Assembly: GCA_024278555.1 (NCBI GenBank)
Contig: JAJRSX010000183.1
Location: 9,310-73,309, forward strand
From: a bacterium
Lineage (GTDB): Bacteria; CG2-30-53-67; CG2-30-70-394
Direction: 5' to 3'
DNA length: 64,000 nucleotides
The number at the start of each line of letters is the position of its first letter. Positions within the stretch are counted from its first letter, which is position 1. The notes under the pieces are model-generated. The model had not been told where the DNA came from. It was given only the letters and a program-made list of their open reading frames with translations, and searched no databases. This document shows, in pieces, positions 1 through 11,463 of the stretch. The position numbers and the translations under genes are program-made.

Positions 1-528
1 GTCGACAACCGCCTGATCTCCAACACCAAGGGGCTGTTCGTCTACAACTCCCTCTACAACAAGATCCGCGGCAACCTGGTCGCTCGCAACCACCTCGGGA
101 TGCACTACTGGGGCGGCTCGGAGGACAACGAGGTCAACGACAACGCCTTCATCGACAACGAGATCCAGGTAAAGTTCGTCGCCTCTCGCGACCAGCGGTG
201 GGACGGCAACTACTGGAGCGACTACCTCGGCTGGGACATCGACCGCGACGGCCGCGGCGACGCCCCGTACCTGTCGAACACCCTGGTGGACTCCCTCCTG
301 TGGAGGTACCCGGCGGCGAAGCTCCTGCTCACCAGCCCCGCCTTCCAACTCCTGGCGGCGGCGGAGCGCGCCTTCCCGGTGATCGCGGTGCCCAAGGGTG
401 AGGACCGGTCGCCGCGCATGGCGCCGATGTTTGTCGACTGGCAGGGAACCCTCGACCGTTACCCGGAGGTGGCCCACCGGTACTACGGTCACCTCTCGAA
501 GCTGCCCCATATTCCTGGGGGGCACTAA
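1..528 (+). CDS. nosD: NosD, nitrous oxide reductase maturation protein (3' part)
   Basis: The reading frame is open from base 1, so only the last 175 residues are present. The visible part shows the right-handed beta-helix turns of periplasmic NosD (repeated N-x-I/L turns such as NRLISN, NKIRGN, NEVNDN), followed by the family's WDGNYWSDYLGWD and DRDGRGDAPY segments. NosD is a periplasmic protein needed to assemble the copper centre of N2O reductase and works with the NosFY ABC transporter, whose genes follow after about 200 bp. The N-terminus and signal peptide lie outside the window, and nosZ is expected upstream. Identification is firm from the C-terminal motifs and context. Confidence 0.93.
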   Translation, partial: VDNRLISNTKGLFVYNSLYNKIRGNLVARNHLGMHYWGGSEDNEVNDNAFIDNEIQVKFVASRDQRWDGNYWSDYLGWDIDRDGRGDAPYLSNTLVDSLLWRYPAAKLLLTSPAFQLLAAAERAFPVIAVPKGEDRSPRMAPMFVDWQGTLDRYPEVAHRYYGHLSKLPHIPGGH

Positions 529-572
529 TCCAAGGGAGGTAGGGATTAGGGATGTAGGAAAATAGGGGAGGA

Positions 573-587
573 CAGCCCTTCGGGCTG
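573..587 (+). other. Small hairpin between nosD and nosF
   Basis: CAGCCC-TTCG-GGCTG forms a stable UUCG tetraloop hairpin 45 bp after the nosD stop. There is no clear T tract, so it may be an attenuator or mRNA stabiliser rather than a terminator. The rest of 529-730 is non-coding, with short AGGG/CCCT runs. Confidence 0.35.
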
Positions 588-730
588 ATAAATATGCTGA
601 TGGAAGCCACCCACAAAACAATCATCGTCGGCCGCAGGCCGGCACCACCCCGATCTCCCTCACCCCTCACCCCTAACCCCTAAACCATGTCCATTGAGCA
701 AATAGAGGCACCTCGTTTCGGGAGCACCCC

Positions 731-1621
731 ATGATCCGTCTCGAAGCGGTCTCCAAGCGGTACGGCGAGCAGGTCGCCCTGCGCGCCATCGATCTGGAGA
801 TCCACCGGGGGGAGTGGCTCGGACTCTTCGGCCACAACGGCTCGGGCAAGTCGACCCTCCTGCGCCTGCTGCTCGGCCTCACCCGCCCGACCACCGGGAG
901 CCTGCTCATCGACGGCAAGGCGCCGAGCCCGGCCGGGTGGCGCCGCCTGCGCGAGCGCATCGGCTTCATGCCGGAGCGCATCGCCTTCTACGACCACCTC
1001 ACCGGCCGCGAGATCCTCGCCTATTTCGGCCGCCTGCGCGGCGTCGGCGGGGAGCGGGTGGCGGCGGTCCTGGAGCAGGTGGGGCTGGAGGCGGCGGCGG
1101 ATCGGCGGTTGGCGGGCTACTCCAAGGGGATGCGCCAGCGTCTCAACCTCGGCCAGGCCCTCCTCGGCGATCCCGAGATCATCTTCGCCGATGAGCCGGT
1201 GGAGGGGCTCGACCCCCAGGGGGTACGCGCCTTCTTCGACCTCCTCCACGCCGGGCGGGTGGAGACGGTGGTGATGTCGTCGCACCGGCTGGCCGAGTGT
1301 AGCCACCGGGTCGACCGTATCTGCGTCCTCAACCAGGGGGAGGTGCGGGCACTCGGGTCGGTGGAGGAGCTCAGTCGCGACCTCCACCCCCCGGTCCACG
1401 TCCACGTCTACCCCTCCGAGTCCGCCAACGGCTCCCTCCAGACTACCCTCACCAATCTCGGCGCCACCGACGTGTCGATGCACCAGGGGGCGTGGGTGGC
1501 GGAGGTAGCGCAGGGGTCGAAGGTCGCATTCCTCGCCGGTCTGGCGGGGTGTCAGCCGCAGATCCGCCACCTCCACATCGAGGAGCCGAGCCTCGAGGAG
1601 CTCTACTTTGAACACGAGTGA
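731..1621 (+). CDS. nosF: NosF, ABC transporter ATPase for N2O reductase maturation
   Basis: This 296-residue ABC ATPase has Walker A GHNGSGKST near residue 34, the variant signature YSKGMRQRL near 130, Walker B IIFADEP near 150 and the switch histidine in SSHRL near 182. A C-terminal extension of about 90 residues follows, as is usual for NosF. It is thought to energise the NosDFY complex, which handles copper or sulfur for the CuZ site. It lies downstream of nosD and overlaps nosY by 14 bp, which indicates translational coupling. The assignment rests on the ABC motifs plus the nosD-F-Y order. Confidence 0.93.
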   Translation: MIRLEAVSKRYGEQVALRAIDLEIHRGEWLGLFGHNGSGKSTLLRLLLGLTRPTTGSLLIDGKAPSPAGWRRLRERIGFMPERIAFYDHLTGREILAYFGRLRGVGGERVAAVLEQVGLEAAADRRLAGYSKGMRQRLNLGQALLGDPEIIFADEPVEGLDPQGVRAFFDLLHAGRVETVVMSSHRLAECSHRVDRICVLNQGEVRALGSVEELSRDLHPPVHVHVYPSESANGSLQTTLTNLGATDVSMHQGAWVAEVAQGSKVAFLAGLAGCQPQIRHLHIEEPSLEELYFEHE

Positions 1622-2444
1622 CCAGGTCCTGGCCATCGCCCGCAAGGAGCTCACCGACCGCCTCCGCAACCGGTGGGTGTGGACGGTCTCCGCCCTCCTC
1701 TTCCTCTGTACCGTGGTGATCGCCCTCTTCGGCGCCGCACCGGTGGGGGTGGTGGGCAACAAGGGGGCGGGTGCGGCCATGGCGAGCCTGATGAACCTGG
1801 TGGCCTACCTGGTGCCGCTCATCGCCCTCATCCTCGGCTGCGGGGCGATCATCGACGAGAAGCAGCGCGGCACCCTCGACCTCATCCTCGTCTACCCCCT
1901 GTCGCCGCGGGCCTACTTCGCCGGCACCTTCCTCGGCTTCACCCTCGCCCTGGCCATCGCGGTGGTGGTGGGCTTCGCCCTCTCCGGCCTGCTGCTCGTC
2001 TTCTGGGTGGGGGTCCCCGCTGTCGAGTACCTCACCCTCACCGCGCTGGCCCTGCTCCTCGGGACGGCCTTCCTCGCCCTGTCGTTTTTCGTCTCCCTCC
2101 TGTCGCGCGAGCGCGGCCGGGCGATCGCCTCGTCCGTCTTCCTGTGGATCTTCGCGATCTTTGTCTTCGACCTGATCCTCGTGGGGATCCTGGTCCTCTC
2201 CGGCGGCAAGGTGCCCGCCTCCCTCTTCGGGGCGCTGCTCCTCGCCAACCCGGCCGACTGCTTCCGGATCCTCTGCTTCCAGTGGATCGGCAGCGCCGCC
2301 ACCCCCCTCGGGCTGGCCTCGGTTGCCCCGGCGGGGCTGCCGGCGCCGCTCCTCCTGGTGATCCTCGCCTTCTGGGTAGTGGTCCCGGTGGTGGCGAGCT
2401 ACTGGCTCTTTCAACGTCGCGTCGACCGTGACGCGCTGGTGTGA
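1608..2444 (+). CDS. nosY: NosY, ABC transporter permease
   Basis: This 278-residue integral membrane protein has about six hydrophobic segments. It carries the ABC-2 permease features ARKELTDRLRNRWVW at the N-terminus and DEKQRGTLDLILVYPL in the middle. It pairs with NosF and NosD. The start is a TTG inside the end of nosF (14 bp overlap), because no ATG or GTG in this frame lies close enough. The C-terminus FQRRVDRDALV is typical. The family is certain and the precise substrate of the transporter is not established here. Confidence 0.92.
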   Translation: MNTSDQVLAIARKELTDRLRNRWVWTVSALLFLCTVVIALFGAAPVGVVGNKGAGAAMASLMNLVAYLVPLIALILGCGAIIDEKQRGTLDLILVYPLSPRAYFAGTFLGFTLALAIAVVVGFALSGLLLVFWVGVPAVEYLTLTALALLLGTAFLALSFFVSLLSRERGRAIASSVFLWIFAIFVFDLILVGILVLSGGKVPASLFGALLLANPADCFRILCFQWIGSAATPLGLASVAPAGLPAPLLLVILAFWVVVPVVASYWLFQRRVDRDALV

Positions 2445-2472
2445 TTTGTGGTTCCTCTTTAAGGAGAAGTCG

Positions 2473-3111
2473 ATGTTCACAGACGCGTGGGTGGTGGCGA
2501 CGGCGCTGTTGTTGGTGGCGGTGGGTGGGGCGGAGGCCGGCGAGCTCCACGGCCGGATCGCCACCCCGAGCTGGGGTACGGCGGTGGTGTGGGTGGAGGG
2601 GGTCAAGGGCGACGTACCGCACCAGGAGACCCCCCTCACCCACGTCCGCGGCGGCAAGTTCCGTCCGCACGTGGCGATCGGCTTCGTGGGCAACGACTTC
2701 GTCTTCCGCAACAAAGACAACCGGATGCACAACATCCACCTCAACCTCCGCCTCGCCCGCCACGAGGCGGTCTCGGGTCGATCGCTCCTCTATGGGGCCA
2801 CCCTCTACAACATCGCCCTGCCGGCGGGGAGCAAGTCGGTGCGGCGGCCGATCAAGGAGAGCTTTCGCTACCGTGACGAGACCGGCTTCATCGAGGTGAC
2901 CTGCGACCCGCACCCGCGCGAGCGGGCCTTCATCCTCGTCTTCGCCCACCCCTTCGCGGCGGTGACCGCGGAGGACGGCACCTTCTCCATCCCTGGCGTC
3001 CCCGCGGGGCGCCACCCGGTGCGCTACTGGCAGGGAGGGAAGGTGGCCGACGGGGGGGTGGTGGAGGTGGGCGCGTCGGGGGTGACGGAGGTGGTGGTGG
3101 GCAAGGAGTAG
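2473..3111 (+). CDS. Secreted cupredoxin/carboxypeptidase-regulatory-like protein of the nos cluster
   Basis: This 212-residue protein has an N-terminal signal peptide (residues 1 to about 22, ending AEA) and a beta-rich body. A DFVFRNKDNRMHNIHLNL segment resembles the plastocyanin-like fold, with possible metal ligands in MHNIH and in TCDPHP. The C-terminal part (GTFSIPGVPAGRHPVRYW) looks like a carboxypeptidase-regulatory-like domain. This architecture is common in secreted copper-associated proteins. The start was chosen at the ATG six bases after AAGGAGAAG. It lies between nosY and a SCO-like gene, so a role in copper delivery to the N2O reductase is likely but inferred. Confidence 0.75.
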   Translation: MFTDAWVVATALLLVAVGGAEAGELHGRIATPSWGTAVVWVEGVKGDVPHQETPLTHVRGGKFRPHVAIGFVGNDFVFRNKDNRMHNIHLNLRLARHEAVSGRSLLYGATLYNIALPAGSKSVRRPIKESFRYRDETGFIEVTCDPHPRERAFILVFAHPFAAVTAEDGTFSIPGVPAGRHPVRYWQGGKVADGGVVEVGASGVTEVVVGKE

Positions 3112-3118
3112 CTCGGTC

Positions 3119-3706
3119 GTGGGGCGGGTGAGGCGGATGGTGGCGGCGGCCGGGCTGGCTGTCGTGACCCTGATCGGGAGCGGGGCCGGGCGTGCTTCCG
3201 CGGCGCCCCTGCAGCCTTCCGCGGCGTCCCTGCCACGCTTTGCGCTGCCCAACTGGGACGGCCGGGTGGTGACCAACGACGCCCTCCTCGGGCAGCGCGC
3301 CATCCTCGTCTTCACCTACGCCAAGTGCGTGGTCGGCTGCCCCACGGTCACCTTTCGTCTCAAGGGGCTCGACGACGAGCTCGGCCACCCGTCGGACCTC
3401 CGCTTCGTGCTGATCTCGGTCAACCCCGCCATCGACACCGCGGAGGAGGTCCTGCGTCACTTCCACACCTGCGACATCGACCCGCAGCGCGATCCCCGCT
3501 GGCTTTTTCTCGGCGGGAGCGAGCAGCAGGTCGCACCGGTCCTGGCGGAGTACGGCATCGTGGTGAAGCATACGGCCACCCCTCTGGGGGACCTCATCAA
3601 GCACACCATCAAGGTGGTGGTGGTCGGCCCCGACGGGCGGCCGACAGCCACCTTTTCCACCTACCAGTGGGATTCAGAGGAGATGCGCCATGCCCTTGGC
3701 CTGTGA
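3119..3706 (+). CDS. SCO1/SenC-like periplasmic copper chaperone or thiol protein
   Basis: This 195-residue protein begins with a GTG. A hydrophobic signal segment (about residues 7-29) is followed by a thioredoxin-like fold. The CxxxC motif in YAKCVVGCPT and the later histidine in LIKHT match the Cu-binding C-x3-C plus His set of SCO1/SenC proteins. SCO proteins deliver copper to or reduce CuA sites, and N2O reductase also has a CuA centre. The gene starts 8 bp after the cupredoxin-like gene and overlaps the next gene by 17 bp, so it belongs to the same operon. Confidence 0.85.
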   Translation: MGRVRRMVAAAGLAVVTLIGSGAGRASAAPLQPSAASLPRFALPNWDGRVVTNDALLGQRAILVFTYAKCVVGCPTVTFRLKGLDDELGHPSDLRFVLISVNPAIDTAEEVLRHFHTCDIDPQRDPRWLFLGGSEQQVAPVLAEYGIVVKHTATPLGDLIKHTIKVVVVGPDGRPTATFSTYQWDSEEMRHALGL

Positions 3707-4760
3707 CCGCGACGCGGACGGAACCCTCGACCGGCGGGCCTTCCTGCGCCTGGCCGGATACGGCAGCCTCACCCTCCTCGGTGGTCCGCTCCTGCCGCGC
3801 CGCGCCGCCGCGGCGGTGGACCCGGCGGCGGTCACCCGGATGGAGATCGAGGTGAGCTACCGCACCGAGGTGCGGAGCCTGCCCAGCGACGCGGAGCGGC
3901 TTCACCTCTGGATGCCCCTGCCGCCGGCGACGCCGAGCCAGGAGGTCCACGACCTCACCGTGCAGGCGTCGCTCCCCCACGAGGTGCGCAGCGAGCCGCT
4001 GTTTGGCAACCGGATGGTCTACGTCGCCAGCGGTCGCACGCCGAGCCGCTTCACGGTCGAGGCGCGCTATCGGATCGTGCGCCACCGGGCTACGGTGGAG
4101 TCGGCGGCGCTGTCACCAGCGGCGACGAAGCGTTACCTCCGCCTGCCGGGGAGGATGCGGGTCACCCCCGAGATCGACGCCTTCGCCCGCAAGGCGATCG
4201 GGGGGGCGAACGAGCCGACGCAGGTCGCCCGACGGGTCTATGACGCCCTCATCGACTACCTCACCTACGACAAGCAGATCGCCGGCTGCGGCACCGGCGA
4301 CACTGCCTGGATCATGAAGAGCCGGCGCGGCAAGTGCAGCGACTACCACGCCCTCTACACCGCCATCCTCCGTTCGCGAGGGATCCCGGTGCGCTGGGAG
4401 CAGGGCTTCCCCCTCCCGTACCCCACCGCCGGAGTCCGGGCACACGGCAAGCTGGCGGGTGATTGCACCGGCGCCCACTGCTGGGTGAGCTTCCATGATC
4501 CGGCGCGCGGCTGGGTGCCGGTGGACTGCTCCGAGGCGGACAAGCACCCCGAGCTGCACGACTTCTTCTTCGGCCACCTCACCCCGAACCGCTTCCAGAT
4601 CTCCGAGGGGCGCTCCATCACCCTCAGCCCCGCCCAGGGGGGAGAGCCGCTGCCCGACTTCGCCTTCGCCTACGTCGAGGCGGACTCCATTCCGCTGATC
4701 TACCCGGCGAACTACGAGAACCTCGTCCGCTTCCGGGTTACCCGGATGGAGACCGCATGA
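3690..4760 (+). CDS. Tat-exported transglutaminase-like protein
   Basis: This 356-residue protein has an N-terminal twin-arginine-like signal (DRRAFLRLAGYG, cut after AAAA). A transglutaminase-core domain occupies about residues 160-300. The catalytic triad is visible as Cys in RRGKCSDYHALY, His in GAHCWVSF and Asp in WVPVDCSEAD, so the fold appears catalytically complete. The bacterial family often acts as a cysteine protease or crosslinker. Its presence in a nos accessory operon is notable. It could process or modify an exported partner, but no substrate can be read from sequence. It overlaps both neighbours. Confidence 0.82.
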   Translation: MPLACDRDADGTLDRRAFLRLAGYGSLTLLGGPLLPRRAAAAVDPAAVTRMEIEVSYRTEVRSLPSDAERLHLWMPLPPATPSQEVHDLTVQASLPHEVRSEPLFGNRMVYVASGRTPSRFTVEARYRIVRHRATVESAALSPAATKRYLRLPGRMRVTPEIDAFARKAIGGANEPTQVARRVYDALIDYLTYDKQIAGCGTGDTAWIMKSRRGKCSDYHALYTAILRSRGIPVRWEQGFPLPYPTAGVRAHGKLAGDCTGAHCWVSFHDPARGWVPVDCSEADKHPELHDFFFGHLTPNRFQISEGRSITLSPAQGGEPLPDFAFAYVEADSIPLIYPANYENLVRFRVTRMETA

Positions 4761-5266
4761 CCTCCCGTTGTGCCAGGACCCTCGCCCCGATCCTCGCCGG
4801 CCTCCTCCTTCTCGGGGGAGTGGCCGAGGCGAAGGTCGCCAGGGTCGGTGAGCCGCCGCCCCTCTTCGCCCTGAAGGACGAGCAGGGGAGGATGCACCGC
4901 CTCCAGGACCTCCTCGGCAAGCCGATCATCCTCTACTTCACCCAGAACATGTGCCACTACTGCACCCAGGTGATCGGCTTCCTGAAGCGGGCCAACGCCG
5001 CCTATGGGGACCGGGGGCTTACCATCCTCACCCTCAACGTCTGGGCGGACAGCCCCAAGTACATCCGCCGCTACCGGGAGCAGTTTGGCCTGCCGTTCAC
5101 CATGCTCCGCGGCAAGGACCGGGACCTCCTGCGGGGCTACGAGGTGAACTACGTCCCGATCATCGTCTTCATCGGCCGCGACGGCCGGATCCACCGCATC
5201 TTCGACCACTACATCCTCCCGGCCGACTTCGAGGCGAGCGTCCGGGAGATCGTGGAGGGGAAATGA
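4757..5266 (+). CDS. Secreted thioredoxin-like (TlpA/AhpC-TSA) protein
   Basis: This 169-residue protein has a signal peptide (about residues 1-25, ending AEA) and a thioredoxin fold. The redox motif C-H-Y-C sits in QNMCHYCTQVIGF near residue 70, and the cis-proline region is EVNYVPIIVF. It probably reduces disulfides in the periplasm, for example in the adjacent SCO-like protein or in copper-site cysteines. The start overlaps the previous stop (ATGA) and its own stop overlaps the next start, so translation is coupled through the operon. Confidence 0.85.
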   Translation: MTSRCARTLAPILAGLLLLGGVAEAKVARVGEPPPLFALKDEQGRMHRLQDLLGKPIILYFTQNMCHYCTQVIGFLKRANAAYGDRGLTILTLNVWADSPKYIRRYREQFGLPFTMLRGKDRDLLRGYEVNYVPIIVFIGRDGRIHRIFDHYILPADFEASVREIVEGK

Positions 5267-5481
5267 CCGCCTGCCCGCTGCCCGCCCTGAGAGGTCCCCG
5301 CCTCGCCCTCGCCACCCTGCTCATGGCCCTGGCCGCCGCCGCCGGCCTCACCGCCTGTCACGGCGACACCGAGGTCCACGCCGCCTACATGTGCCCCATG
5401 GAGTGCGAGGGCGACAAACGCTACCCCGAACCGGGAACCTGCCCCGTCTGCGGCATGGACCTGGTGGAGGTGCAGCAGTAG
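5263..5481 (+). CDS. Small lipoprotein with heavy-metal-binding domain
   Basis: This 72-residue protein has a lipoprotein signal (lipobox GLTAC, Cys near residue 34). It is followed by a complete heavy-metal-binding domain with paired cysteines in YMCPMECEG and GTCPVCGMDL. This domain is usually attached to copper ATPases or CusB-like proteins, and here it stands alone as a predicted membrane-anchored copper-binding lipoprotein. In most nos clusters the copper lipoprotein is NosL, and none is seen here. This gene may fill that role by analogy. It is the last gene of the operon. Confidence 0.8.
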   Translation: MTACPLPALRGPRLALATLLMALAAAAGLTACHGDTEVHAAYMCPMECEGDKRYPEPGTCPVCGMDLVEVQQ

Positions 5482-5602
5482 GCCGACGGGGGGGGCGCAG
5501 GAGGCATGCGTCACAGTGGCGAGGGAGGTCGTGGGCTGGAATGCGGGGCTCGCGCGAAGGCGCGAAGGGCGGTGGGGCCGATGGGTGGGGTGCCTCCGCT
5601 CT

Positions 5603-5767
5603 AGGAGTCTGTCGGACTTTGGCGATCGTCGCGAGGGGAAGCGGGCCCGAGTTCGGATTGTGACCCGTTCGAGGAGCATAGTGGGCCTATGCGACGAAGA
5701 ACGGGGCGCGATCCGGGCCGAGATCCGCTTTCCCGCAGTAGATCGGGCCAAAATCCGACAGACTCCT
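5603..5767. repeat. MITE-like element, copy A
   Basis: A 165-bp non-coding element is bounded by the perfect inverted ends AGGAGTCTGTCGGA (5603-5616) and TCCGACAGACTCCT (5754-5767). The body is shared in inverted orientation with the copies at 33175-33338 and 41128-41310, and more weakly with 47636-47800. Shared landmarks include the GATCTACTGCG block and CGAACGGGTC. It has no coding capacity, so it is probably mobilised in trans. The rest of 5482-5938 is G-rich non-coding sequence that must contain the promoter of the cas operon. Confidence 0.85.
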
Positions 5768-5938
5768 GGGGCTGGGGATTGGGCTGGGGCTTGAAAGGGG
5801 GGGCCAGTTACAAGGGCGCGAAGAGGGGGAGATCCTCCCCGTGATATGGGAGGGGTGGGGGGAGTAGGGTGGGGAGATTGGAGGTGGAGGCGGGGGCTGA
5901 GGGGCAGCGGATGGGGCAGGGCGGACAGGGGTGGTGAT

Positions 5939-8352
5939 ATGGGGTGCGAGAGCTTTGATGGATTGTTCCGGCGGGCCACTGGCTTCGAGGAGCCATTCGG
6001 CTATCAACAGCGACTTGCCTGCGATTACGGGGCGGACGATTTCCCGGAGCTGGTGGATGTTCCCACCGGGTTGGGCAAGACGGCGGCAGTGGTGTTGGCG
6101 TGGCTGTGGCGGCGCCGGTTTCATCCGGATCGCGCGGTGCGCAACGCGACTCCACGGCGCTTGGTCTATTGCCTCCCGATGCGGGTGTTAGTGGAGCAGA
6201 CCCACGACAACGTTGTCGCGTGGCTGGACCGTCTCGGCCTTCACGGCGAAGCGGGAGAGGGCAAGGTCTCCGTTCATCTCCTCATGGGCGGCGAGGACGA
6301 CCTCCGTTCGTGGGCGGACTACCCCGAGGAGGAGATGGTCCTCATCGGTACCCAGGACATGTTGCTCTCTCGGGCACTGATGCGCGGCTACGGTATGAGC
6401 CGCTACCAATGGCCAGTCCACTTTGCCCTCCTGCACAACGATGCCCTGTGGGTTCTGGATGAGGTGCAGCTCATGGGGCCGGGGCTGGCCACCGCCTGCC
6501 AGCTTGAAGGGTTGCGGCGACGTCATGCGACAGCGCGGCCGGCGGCGACTCTGTGGGTTTCCGCTACCTTGCACCGTGACTGGCTCAGCACGGTCGATCT
6601 GCGGCCTCATCTGGACGGCTTCTCCATCCACCGAGTGAGCGGCGAGGAGATTGGTCACGACGCCATCCGAGAACGGTGTGAGGCGACAAAGACGATCGCG
6701 GCGGCATCTGTGAGTGCCCCAGCGCAGGCGGCTACACAGGCGGGTACACGCGCCTACGTTCAGGCCCTCGTCGAAGAAGTTGCCGCTCGACACAAGCCTG
6801 GCTCCACCACCCTGGTTGTGGTCAACACCGTGGGCCGAGCGCAGGCGGTGTACACCGCCCTCGGCAAGGCAGGTGTTACGGCGGACCGGTTGCTGGTCCA
6901 CGGCCGATTTCGTCCGTCAGAGAGGCGGCGTGCAAACGAAGCTCTGCGTGAGGAGCCGGGCCACGACGGTCGCATCATCGTTGCCACCCAGGCAGTGGAA
7001 GCGGGGGTCGACCTCACCAGCCGCACCCTCTTCACCGAGCTTGCGCCGTGGTCTTCCCTGGTTCAGCGGTTCGGTCGCTGCAATCGGTACGGAGAAGAGG
7101 CGGAGGCACACATCTATTGGATCGATCTCGATGAGACCAAGCTCGCCCCGCCGTATGAGGCCGAAGAGCTGGCGCGGGCGCGCGCGGTGGTGGAACAGCT
7201 TTCCAGTGCTAGCCCAGTGGACCTGCCCCCGGTCTCCGGCGACCGGCCCCTCTACCCGGTCCTGCGCGACAAGGACCTCCTCGACCTCTTCAATACCGAC
7301 TCCGACCTGTCGGGCTTCGATGTCGATGTCTCCCCCTACATCCGCGACGCCCAGACCACCGACCTGCGTGTCTTCTGGCGCGACCTTTCCGCCGGCGTGG
7401 ACGGCCAGCCGCGGCCGGAACGCGACGAGCTCTGCACCTGCCCGGTGGGGGAGGTGGCGGCATACCTCAAACGGATCGCCAAGGATGGCGGCCGTGTCTA
7501 CCTCTGGGATGGGCTCGGCGAGCGGTGGGCTCCCCTGTCCGGGCGGCCCCGCCCCGGCGTGGTCCTGATGCTCGATGCCGCCCGTGGCGGTTACGACGAG
7601 GGGCTCGGTTTCGCCAGTGGAGCGAAGAGGCCGGTGGCTCCCGTGGTGTCGCCCGACGTTTCGGTTCCGGAGACTTACGGTGGAGACACACGTAGCCACC
7701 TCACTGAACCGATCCCTCTCACGGATCACATCGGCCACGTAGCAGCGGTGACAGCCCAACTTGGTCGGGTGGTCGGGGCCGATGGAGACACTGAAGCCGT
7801 GTGCCGGGCCGCTGCCTGGCACGACGTGGGCAAGGCCCACGAGGTGTTTCAGCAGACCCTGACCCGTTGCCCACGGATGACCGACCGCCCCGGCGGTCCG
7901 TGGGCCAAATCACCCTGTGGTGGTCGCCACGCCCGCCCCTACTTCCGCCACGAGCTCGCCTCGGCCCTTGCCTGGCTCGCCCACCATGGTGACGAACCAG
8001 AGGCCGACCTGGTCGCGTACCTCATCGCCGCCCACCACGGGCGGGTGCGCATGGGGATTCGTGCCCTGCCCGGCGAGAAAGAGCCGCCTGGGCCCGGTCG
8101 CCGTTTTGCCCGCGGCATCTGGGAAGGTGACGACCTGCCGGCGCTCGTGCTCAACGACGGCGAGAGACTGCCGGCCATCCGGCTTGACCTCCACCTGATG
8201 GAGCTAGGCACCGGGCCTCAGGGCCATTCATGGACAGCTCGCACCCAGGGACTGCTGGCGCGCTTCGGTCCCTTCCATCTCGCCTGGCTAGAGAGCCTGG
8301 TGCGCGTCGCCGACTGGCGCGCCTCGCGCGTCGAGCAGGAGGAGGAGCTGTC

Positions 8353-8356
<4 letters not shown>
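5939..8356 (+). CDS. cas3: Cas3 helicase-nuclease, type I-U/I-G
   Basis: This 805-residue protein has the helicase domain first: Walker A in VPTGLGKTAAVV near residue 42, the DEAD-type box DEVQLMG near 172, SATLHRDW and motif VI QRFGRCNRYG. The HD nuclease comes last, with HDVGKAHEVF near residue 628 and AAHHGRVRMG downstream. The helicase-then-HD order is characteristic of the type I-U (now I-G) Cas3. It unwinds and degrades target DNA recruited by Cascade. ATG 5939 is preferred over an upstream ATG at 5846 because the extra 31 residues are low-complexity G/R/W. It overlaps csx17 by 4 bp. Confidence 0.95.
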
Positions 8357-11462
<3,106 letters not shown>

Positions 11463-11463
11463 G

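Noticed and set aside
680-1780. Long minus-strand frame opposite nosF
   Set aside because: Antisense of a well-supported ABC ATPase with no independent domain or ribosome site.
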